From contig JAJLRJ010000005.1 in NCBI GenBank assembly GCA_024195265.1, positions 48,153,394 through 48,217,393 on the forward strand: DNA of 64,000 nucleotides, given 5' to 3'. Made by a program: the position numbers and the translations under genes. Positions 56,183-64,000 of this stretch are shown piece after piece. Source of the stretch: Dendrophyllia cribrosa. Its lineage: Eukaryota; Cnidaria; Anthozoa; Scleractinia; Dendrophylliidae. The number at the start of each line of letters is the position of its first letter. Within the stretch, counting starts at the first letter, position 1. Below the pieces are notes generated by a model. The model did not search any database and had not been told where the DNA came from. It saw nothing but the letters and a program-made list of their open reading frames with translations.

Positions 56183-57041
56183 GTTGGCAGTTCACACATC
56201 GAAGTTTATCAGCAGGGCTGATTTATTGTCGTAGGCAGCCATCATCTGTGAGATTTTTGACTTTCCAATTAAAATCTTATGATATAAGTTATTGTGAACA
56301 ATAGATCGTTGCTGTGCAAACCCTTTGTCTATCACAGTTGTGACGAAAATGCGCTCTTCCTCTCAAGTAAACACGCACCTTGAAGTTGACAAACAACCCC
56401 GGGGGAATTCATGAATATTCTTATTCAGTGAGTGAAAGATAAAATAGGATCACCAAACAAGGTTTTATTTCTGTTTGAACAATCATGGCAGGTGAAGCCC
56501 AGCCATAATATTCTTTACCTGTCTGGAAGTTTCTGATAGATGTGTAGTAATCAGTGTCAAAAGAAGACGGCTTAATTAGGATTCAGATTATTATTAAGAA
56601 TACAATTGTATTCGGGCCTTAAGATCTAGCGCAATGGGGACTGTACATCATTACGTAAAAACACAAATATTCAACGTTTTAATGTGCAATCACTTTTTAG
56701 GCTTTTCACTGAGACAGGAAGTTATATCTAAAATAATTGCATTTCGTTTTCAAGAGAATTTTCTGAAGATTTCCGCTCTTAAATTACTACTCCCACCTAT
56801 TTTATAACATTCGCAAACACGGGCATAAATTTAGTGCTGAAAATAGACATTTCCGTGCAATGCACTCCAAAAACCCTTAAAAAACCTATTTAGTGGTCGA
56901 ACAATGCAAAGTAAATCAAATTATATTGTTAAAAAACTACAGCGACTGTGTAATTTCAAATCTATTTTTCTGATTTAGACTGACATCAGTTGTAAAAAGT
57001 ATTTGCTATAAATTTAAATGAAATCTCTTGTTGGGTTTAGA
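56183..57041. other. Upstream region of the first GPCR and spacer
   Basis: No gene or repeat boundary recognised. Confidence 0.4.
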
Positions 57042-57334
57042 TACAGCTATTTCAATTTAGGTTGTCGGATGAGAGCTTCAAGCGTACGCAACGAGATCGC
57101 AAGTTACTGTGGGTAGTTGTAAATTGGTCTTAGCTGAGTTCGCGGTTTTTGCGTTTATTAGTGCGATGAATGAGGTGGATGTTAACACCATAAATGTTTG
57201 CCTTCGCTGTATGGACGAGGCATTTAAATTTGCTTTAGTCAACTTATCGTATATATAAAAATCCCAAAGTACCTTGCGGTCTCGCTGCGTACGCTTGAAG
57301 CTCTCATCCGACAACCTAAATTGAAATAGCTGTA
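57042..57334. mobile_element. TA-flanked MITE (CAGCTATTTC ends), 293 bp
   Basis: TA, then CAGCTATTTCAATTTAGG; the right side is the inverse, then TA. Arms of about 66 bp differ at only three positions, so the copy is young. Confidence 0.75.
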
Positions 57335-58349
57335 TATAATATTGCAAGGCGGTCAGACGAATTGTAGACAGTCTAAAAAAATGAGTTGTTGTTATATTAA
57401 CTCATTTGTTTTCAGCAGCAAAATGATAAATTGTTAAACTCCTGCGTTCATTTTGGTTTCTATAACTCGTTACGTTTTTAAATCCATATTTTTGTTTTTC
57501 TAGAAATGCTGAAATATCTCTACCACTCCCTCTTAAGTTACACTTATTATGTTCTTTTATATACATTTGAAAATACACGGCATATCCTCTCACTATAAGC
57601 CATTTATTTTAAATTCGACAAAAGATTTTGATGTAACTGCTGTGTAACATGATGATAACCTTCTAATTTGCATATTACAGGACTTAATTGTAAAGTTAAT
57701 CCCCCTTGTCTCAATCTAGATCTTAGATATAATATGTTGAAGCAACAAATCAGGTTTTTGATTCTTATCAAACTGTTATCGTATGGAAAGTAATATTTAA
57801 AATAAAAAACTAAAAAGACGTGCAGTTATTCGCGAGTTAGGTTGCTTAGCAACCGCGGGTTGGTCATAGTAAATTTTGACAACATTAATTTTTCGCGATT
57901 TGAGCAAAAATTAAAAAAATAAATAAATAAAAACTAAGTCACTTTTTTTTATTAAGAGTAGATTAAACAAGAGTGGATGTCATATATGAATTGAAGCTGT
58001 CGCGAAAATTTCCTGCGATCACAAAGGTTCTTGATTCTTCAATAAGTATATTGATACCTCTTAACGATTTTGAACATAAGTTTGCGTTAATTCTTTCCCC
58101 TAATGACGCACGAAGATTTAAAAGTTCAAAGAACACAAAGACAGATTGCCATCAGTACTTCTCTTTATCACCTACGCACGATATTGTCTGTACCGTGAGC
58201 GCTTTATTCCCAGAGTCGGAAAAACACGGCAGTTTTTCAGTCTGTAGACGTAACTTCAAACTGTGACCGATAAGCTGATGAAAGCCTCTGAGCAGTTTTC
58301 CCTGTGTTGCTGTTTATAATTTTGTATAAGGTGTATGTTATGTTTGAGT
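57335..58349. other. Intergenic spacer
   Basis: AT-rich. A 97-aa open frame at 57973-58266 lacks any recognised motif. Confidence 0.4.
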
Positions 58350-58530
58350 CTGTGAAAAAATCCTGAAGTCTTACCAATCCCTATCAGCTACTGATCTAGT
58401 ACTTTTCTATAGTGCTGTTTATTATGCTGTACAATTCTGAGGTGGTTCTAACTTTTGAGTCTCTGGATGAAATACTAAAGTGTGACCATTCAAATGAAAG
58501 CTACTGAGTAGTACTTTCATTTGGTGCGGT
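58350..58530 (+). repeat. Dispersed repeat with TGACCATTCAAATGAAA core, copy
   Basis: It shares GAGTCTCTGGATGAAATACT and GTGACCATTCAAATGAAAGC with the copies in MITF intron 4. Confidence 0.6.
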
Positions 58531-59270
58531 TCACGCTGTCTTTTTAGACTGCGAGCAGTCTCTTATTTTTCTTTAAATCAGTCGAGCGCGATCGATCCGA
58601 GATAATTACAAATGTAGGGTTAGGGTTAGCGCGAGGAGAAAAGGGCGACAGCTCGCGGTCTATCGTCTTTTTGTCTCTGTTGTTTTACGTCATGGCCATT
58701 TGGTGATCGGAACGTCCCCAATACGAAGAAACTGCCCGTATGTTAAACTGCATGATCAGTAAGTTGCAATTAAAAAAATACTGCCTTTGTTATGAAATTC
58801 GTTCTCTCCGCGGCGTTTAGTTAAGTCCTTGACGCCCAAAATAATCTTCTAAAGAACCTTTTCTTTAATCAAATGACCTTTTAATAAAGCAATTATGCTT
58901 TCAAGATGGTGAGACTTCAGTCAGGCATTATACGCGAGGGAAAAAATTCAAATATATTTAATTTTGTGTCGTTTCAAACGTATATTCAACGGCTACATGA
59001 AATTTGGTTTGATCAGTTCTTGGCTTTCTTTCTTATTGAGTTTTTTACTTCTTGTTAGGAAAACTATTATCTTTTTACAGGATATTTTCACAGCAACGCA
59101 ATTTCGCGATATCTAAGACTTTTTTCATTTAAATAAGGAATTGGAACATGGCCAAGCCTTAGACCTTATACTTTTTATACCATACATGGTACTATAAGCC
59201 CATTTTGCTTTATTATTTTTGTGAACGCTATTTGCAATTAGAAAAATATTGTTTCTATAGCCTACATGTG
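58531..59270. other. Intergenic spacer
   Basis: It includes a GACTGCGAGCAGTC palindromic word at about 58548 and TAGGGTTAGGGTTAG at 58616. No gene seen. Confidence 0.4.
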
Positions 59271-60999
59271 AGGGAAAAAGCGCGAGAAAGCTCGTGGGAA
59301 AACTTGATAGAGAGCACAGAGGACCAAGGGAAAGAGAAACGCGAGAAGGCTCGCGGGAAAACTTGACAGAAAGCGCAGAGGACCAAGAGAAAGAGAAAAG
59401 CGAGAAGGTCCGCGGGAAAGCTTGACAAAGAGCGCAGAGGACAAAGGGAAAGAGAAGCGCAAAAAGGCCCGCGGAAAAGCTTGACAGAGAGCACAGAAGA
59501 CCAAGGGAAAGAGAAGCGCGAGAAGAACCGCGGGAAAGCTTGACAGAGAGCACAGAGGACCAAGGGAAAGAGAAGCGCGAGAAGAACCGCGGGAAAGCTT
59601 GACAGAGAGCGCAGAGGACCAAGGGAAAGAGAAGCGCATGAAGGCCCGCGGGAAAGCTTGACAGAGAGCGCAGAGGACCAAGGGAAAGAGAAGCGCATGA
59701 AGGCCCGCGGGAAAGCTTGACAGAGAGCGCAGAGGACCAAGGGAAAGAGAAGCGCATGAAGGCCCGCGTGAAAGCTTGACAGAGAGCGCAGAGGACCAAG
59801 GGAAAGAGAAGCGCGAGATGAACCGCGGGAAAGCTTGACAGAGAGCGCAGAGGACCAAAGGAACGAGAAGCGCATGAAGGCCCGCGGGAAAGCTTGACAG
59901 AAAATGCAGAGGACCAAGGAAAAGAGAAGCTCATGAAGGCCCGCGGGAAAGCTTGACAGAGAGCGCAGAGGACCAAGGGAAAGAAAAGCGCATGAAGGCC
60001 AGCCAGCGGGAAAGCTTGACAGAGAGCGCAGAGGACCAAGGGAAAGAGAAGCGCATGAAGGCCAGCGGGAAAGCTTGACAGAGAGTACAGAGGACCAAGG
60101 GAAAGAGAAGCGCATGAAGGCCAGCGGGAAAGCTTGACAGAGAGTACAGAGGACCAAGGGAAAGAGAAGCGCATGAAGGCCAGCGGGAAAGCTTGACAGA
60201 GAGTACAGAGGACCAAGGGAAAGAGAAGCGCATGAAAGCCCGCGTGAAAGCTTGACAGAGAGCGCAGAGGACCAAGGGAAAGAGAAGCGCGAGATGAACC
60301 GTGGGAAAGCTTGACAGAGAGCGCAGAGGACCAAGGGAACGAGAAGCGCATGAAGGCCCGCGGGAAAGCTTGACAGAGAATGCAGAGGACCAAGGGAAAG
60401 AGAAGCGCATGAAGGCCAGCGGGAAAGCTTGACAGAGAGCGCAGAGGACCAAGGGAAAGAGATGCGCATGAAGGCCAGCGGGAAAGCTTGACAGAGAGCG
60501 CAGAGGACCAAGGGAAAGAGAAGCGCATGAAGGCCCGCGGGAAAGCTTGACAGAGAGTACAGAGGACCAAGGGAAAGAGAAGCGCATGAAGGCCCGCGGG
60601 AAAGCTTGACAGAGAGTACAGAGGACCAAGGGAAAGAGAAGCGCATGAAGGCCCGCGGGAAAGCTTGACAGAGAGTACAGAGGACCAAGGGAAAGAGAAG
60701 CGCATGAAGGCCCGCGGGAAAGCTTGACAGAGAGTACAGAGGACCAAGGGAAAGAGAAGCGCATGAAGGCCCGCGGGAAAGCTTGATAGAGAGTATAGAG
60801 GACCAAGGGAAAGAGAAGCGCATGAAGGCCCGCGGGAAAGCTTGATAGAGAGTATAGAGGACCAAGGGAAAGAGAAGCGCATGAAGGCCCGCGGGAAAGC
60901 TTGATAGAGAGTATAGAGGACCAAGGGAAAGAGAAGCGCATGAAGGCCCGCGGGAAAGCTTGACAGAGAGTACAGAGGACCAAGGGAAAGAGAAGCGCG
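59271..60999. repeat. 59-bp minisatellite, about 29 copies
   Basis: The unit starts GCGCATGAAGGCCCGCGGG and contains AAGCTTGACAGAGAG and GGACCAAGGGAAAGAG. Units at the left end (59271-59600) are the most diverged; those at the right end are nearly identical and share TACAG or TATAG in place of CGCAG. A block of about eight units is duplicated: the variants near 59760-59915 recur about 477 bp later near 60238-60390. A 4-bp insertion (AGCC) at about 60000 marks one unit. The plus strand is purine-rich. Confidence 0.95.
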
Positions 61000-61848
61000 C
61001 TCCACGTTTTTTATACTTTCTCGCGAGACAGGTTTGCAATTATACGCGTACATGTATAATTCAGTAAAATACTGATTTGGCCAAATGAGATATGTATATA
61101 TACAATAAAAAAATAAAATAAAATGCACAATCACTCCACGGCTAAAAAACGTTGAAAATGGCTGGATCTGGGCAAAATGATACTTACGAAAAAAAAAAAA
61201 ACCGAGACAGACAAAAGGAAATAAAATAAAAGTGAAATGTAATATGTACGAGAAAAACATGTCATTACATGGAAATTTAATATACAAGACAAACTTTTAA
61301 CATTTTTATTTCTAGCACTAGCTTTAAGAAATGTCGCATTATTTTACTGAATAAATAATTCACTTTTCAAGTTTTTTTAGAGAAATGTACGGCCTCTTCG
61401 TGGATTTAAGAAACACAAACAACTTGACCTTTACACGATCGCGTGTAATTCATTTATAGCGTGACTTGTTGTTTGCGCTCGTGCGGTCGCACTGGTTCTT
61501 GACACGGTTATTGGATAAGTGCGAATTTTTCATTTATAGTTGAAGCTCTCTGAGCGGAGACTCTCGTAAGCGGCCAGCTCTACTTACGGCCGCCTTGACA
61601 AAACCCTGTTTGAATTCTTCTCTTACGAGAATCATTCCCGTAAGCGACCAGTTCCAGTTACGGACACTTTTTCTGCTGCCCGAGGGTGTCCCGAGGGTGT
61701 CACGAGTGTGTCCGCTTATGGACATCAGAATCCATCCCGTAAGCGGCCAGCTACAGTTACGGACACTTTTTCTGCTTCCCGACGGTGTCCGCTTACAGGA
61801 CCTTCGACTAGTCTTGAGTTCTTGCCCTTTGGCCGTTTGGTTTGTTTT
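61000..61848. other. Spacer with a GTAAGCGGCCAG-type repeat
   Basis: AT-rich up to about 61530. Then 61550-61810 holds three diverged units with TCCCGTAAGCGGCCAG, AGTTACGGACACTTTTTCTGC and GTGTCCGCTTA words, probably a decayed transposon end. No gene. Confidence 0.45.
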
Positions 61849-62979
61849 TTACAAACGCGTGTCCTCATAAATAAAAGCTGCGTTTGTTTCCCCGTTTACT
61901 TCTTGAGGTGATGGGTGACATGAGCGGCTTTTATTCATCAACGTCCTCATCCGTCTTTTGGTCTCAAATGTCATAACACTTCGTGATCTTTCCACATGCT
62001 TTTTACATGTAAACAAAGCCTTAAACTCACTGCGAATGTCCAAGTTATATACGCTGTATATGAGGGGGTTAACAGCTCCGTTGCAGTACATCAGAAAAGC
62101 AGCAATTTGACCGTAATAAGAACCAAGGTTCTTGCGAAAGCTGAAATATATTGAAAGCTGATAAATCCAGAACGGTATGAAAGAAATGTAAAATACGAAC
62201 ACAAGCATTGCGAGCATTTTCAGTGCTCTGTACTTTTTCGCTTGTGTTCGGCGTTGACATTCGTAAAGTTGTATCCCAGGAGTTTTACCAAACCAGATTT
62301 TAATCCCAATCGCTGAATATAGAATAAGGGTTGTTACGAACACAGTCGCCAGTAATACTGTTTGAAATATAAACCACTGAACAACCTTTTCGCATCTGAT
62401 GCAAAGATGGCATCTAGAATTTCCATCGGGATGTTTTCGAAGGTAGGCAAAGCTTGGGGACAGCAAAGGAGAAGCATAGAGCCCGCCGACGAGCCACGAC
62501 GACGCAATAATTACAAAGGCCCGTTTCTTTGAAACAAATGTCCTTAAAGGAAAAAATATACCGCAAAACTTCTCCACAGCAATGGCCAAAATGGTCAGAT
62601 TTGAAGTCAAGATAAGAATCAGAGATAGGAAAAAATCAAACCGACATAGAAAGTTACCAAGGGGACCTTCAACTTTCCATGTTCCGTTCAACAGCAGATG
62701 AGTATAGGTGATGGGAATGTTCTCCAGCGCAAAGAGTAAATCGGCCACAGATAAGTTAACGATGAATATATAGTGTACTTGCCTTCGCAGTGTTTTTCCA
62801 ACCCTTTTAATAGCTTTGATCACAATTGTGTTACCGATCAAGGAGAGGAGAATCATAGCGTAATAAGCGAAGATTTGTATCATCTTCCAGGCGTTGCCTT
62901 CTTGAAGTTGCGTCTCTGATCCATTTAAATTTACCGATGATTGCGAGCTAAGATTCGTGGCGTTCGTGTTTAAATTCAT
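61849..62979 (-). CDS. Class A GPCR, neuropeptide-receptor-like (376 aa)
   Basis: Intronless seven-span receptor. N-terminus with N-glycosylation sites at Asn6, Asn9 and Asn19. Asn50 (GN) in TM1, Asp80 (SVAD) in TM2, Cys112 at the start of TM3 with a likely partner in the Cys-rich ECL2 (190-196), EKF (136-138) instead of DRY, a TM6 with FYISFIPF where most receptors have FxxCWxP, and a standard NPLIY (304-308) in TM7 with helix 8 after it. Overall look (LRRQVHYIFIVNLSVADLL, NPLIYSVYN) resembles peptide receptors of the NPY/NPFF/galanin-like group, but no ligand can be assigned. The first Met is used as start. Same strand as the other GPCR, 5.7 kb away; the two are not close paralogues. Confidence 0.9.
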   Translation of the reverse strand: MNLNTNATNLSSQSSVNLNGSETQLQEGNAWKMIQIFAYYAMILLSLIGNTIVIKAIKRVGKTLRRQVHYIFIVNLSVADLLFALENIPITYTHLLLNGTWKVEGPLGNFLCRFDFFLSLILILTSNLTILAIAVEKFCGIFFPLRTFVSKKRAFVIIASSWLVGGLYASPLLSPSFAYLRKHPDGNSRCHLCIRCEKVVQWFIFQTVLLATVFVTTLILYSAIGIKIWFGKTPGIQLYECQRRTQAKKYRALKMLAMLVFVFYISFIPFWIYQLSIYFSFRKNLGSYYGQIAAFLMYCNGAVNPLIYSVYNLDIRSEFKALFTCKKHVERSRSVMTFETKRRMRTLMNKSRSCHPSPQEVNGETNAAFIYEDTRL

Positions 62980-63260
62980 CGCTCAGTGTCGATACAAACG
63001 ATTTCTTTGACTCTCGCATATAAATCTTCCAGATGACTCAGCGCACGTGTACTTGGGCACATTAGACCTGTGCCCGCAATGAGACCTGGGGTGTTTACCA
63101 GTTGGATTGACCGTTGAATAATGAGTTGCTCTCCAAAATCCGCATTCCAACCGAAAGAGATGTCGCCTAGGGATAGACCATTTTATTTTTGAGGGGGGCG
63201 AGGAAGAGGCGAGTGGGCAATTACCAAAATAATCCTGCACAACAGCAGCAGCAACAGAAG

Positions 63261-63447
63261 AAAAAAATTCTTGCACAACGAGTTAAAGAAAAAAGAAAGG
63301 TATCGAACCATCCCGAAAAAAAATTCTTGCACAACGAGTTAAAGAAAAAAGAAAGGTATCGAACCATCCCGAAAAGAAATTCATGCACAACGAGTTAAAG
63401 AAAAAAGAAAGGTATCAAACCATCCCGAAAAAAAAATCTTGCACAAC
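63261..63447 (+). repeat. 56-bp tandem repeat, 3.3 copies
   Basis: The unit includes TTCTTGCACAACGAGTTAAAG and GTATCGAACCATCCCG, with copies starting at about 63268, 63324, 63380 and 63436 and only a few differences. Confidence 0.85.
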
Positions 63448-63943
63448 CACAAGACCGAATAAAAATCATGCTCAGAAAAATTGCCCAACCCCCCCCCCCC
63501 CCAAAAAAAAAAAATAATAATAAAATAAATAAAATAAAATGATCCATCCCTTACCATTTGCAATTCGTTTTCTGTTTTCCGGTTTTTATTTTTGTTATAC
63601 GATTGGAACCGAGAGAACTGGTCCAATGGTAAAAAATATTTCTGCTCGTTCGTACCAACCGGAACGTATGGAGTACACGTGTACCTCAGAACGTACTTCA
63701 CAATTTACAACCGAAATTTTCGGAAAATGAAGTGTTGAATGTAAATATTATTTTGTAAATATTATTTTGCTTTTCATTCCGTAAAATACCATGATGTCTC
63801 ATCCGTTGCCATAATTCAGCAAAGCTTCCTGAACCAAGTCGTTATTCTCTTTGTTAATATCTGCCAAATTTGAGTAAAATCAAAAGCGTGAATCTTCATC
63901 TTGAAGATCAGCCAAGAACCCTTTTCCAGCTGCATGTCTTACC

Positions 63944-64000
63944 CCCGGGGGGGGGGTACTCCCATATATGAGCTATATAGGTATGTGCCGCTGTGAAGGG
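63944..64000 (+). mobile_element. Start of a CCCGGGG/GTACTCCCATAT-ended repeat, cut by the window edge
   Basis: CCCCCGGGGGGGGGG followed by TACTCCCATATATGAGC and GTGCCGCT. The same end as at 20465 and, inverted, at about 21095-21135. Confidence 0.6.

Larger units (their letters stand above)
62980..64000. other. GPCR upstream region and repeat-rich right edge
   Basis: It contains the 56-bp tandem repeat (63261-63447), a run of about 17 C followed by A-rich sequence (63484-63540) and the start of a GGGGTACTC-ended repeat at the window edge. No gene recognised. Confidence 0.45.

Noticed and set aside
58616..58630. Telomere-like TAGGGTTAGGGTTAG
   Set aside because: Only two and a half units; similar GTTAGGG words also occur inside the MITE at 35062-35385, so it is chance or repeat-derived.
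59271..60999. CRISPR-like array
   Set aside because: There are no unique spacers between repeats; units are contiguous, and this is animal DNA.
59125..61287. Very long minus-strand open frames (up to 720 codons) across the minisatellite
   Set aside because: The 59-bp unit has no stop in any minus-strand frame, so openness is automatic; the unit is not a multiple of three, all three frames are open together, and the predicted sequence is repetitive with no domain.

Overview
This window is animal nuclear DNA, most likely from an anthozoan cnidarian and probably a stony coral. I infer that from the spliced metazoan genes (HSD17B10, a MiT/TFE factor), two intronless class A GPCRs, a membrane-anchored copper amine oxidase, AT-rich spacers and very dense short inverted-repeat elements of a style I know from coral genomes. 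The species cannot be fixed from sequence alone.

Region 1 (1-8187) is the right-hand part of a Polinton/Maverick-type DNA element. It holds the end of an FtsK/A32-type packaging ATPase, six small proteins (several with membrane segments), an rve integrase and a convergent protein-primed family B DNA polymerase. The element ends in a 52-bp-arm palindrome. Almost every gene start is preceded, within 0-9 nt, by a CATATRTATAC-like motif, often directly behind an AATAAA-like stretch. At least five single-nucleotide frame breaks mean the copy is dead as assembled.

Region 2 (8905-14268) is a non-autonomous transposon with 0.6-0.7 kb terminal inverted repeats. A 1.36-kb foldback element interrupts its left repeat, and two smaller elements sit in its interior.

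Region 3 (14886-19489) is a complete four-exon HSD17B10 orthologue (255 aa). Its last intron has collected a TTAA-flanked element, a CCCGGGG-ended element with an 8-bp target duplication, and a 1.5-kb inverted-repeat element that contains a smaller one with Pol III box-like motifs.

Region 4 (19.5-27.4 kb) is intergenic and repeat-rich. Region 5 (27619-37918) is an eleven-exon MITF/TFE-family bHLH-Zip gene (462 aa). It keeps the AD1 core, the SPMA phosphosite, both IKxE SUMO motifs and the serine-rich tail of vertebrate MITF. A CRE, an E-box and a CCAAT box lie just upstream.

Region 6 (38-45 kb) is intergenic with several elements and a perfect 51-bp-arm hairpin. Region 7 (45219-47606, minus) is an intact copper amine oxidase-like gene that lacks the catalytic-base Asp and the third copper His, so it is a probable pseudoenzyme. 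Region 8 (47.6-54.9 kb) holds nested and tandem repeats. Regions 9 and 10 are two intronless GPCR genes on the minus strand (54938-56182 and 61849-62979). Between them lies a 1.7-kb, 59-bp-unit minisatellite.

The host genes look like ordinary unlinked neighbours. The clearest multi-gene system is the Polinton with its shared intergenic control module.
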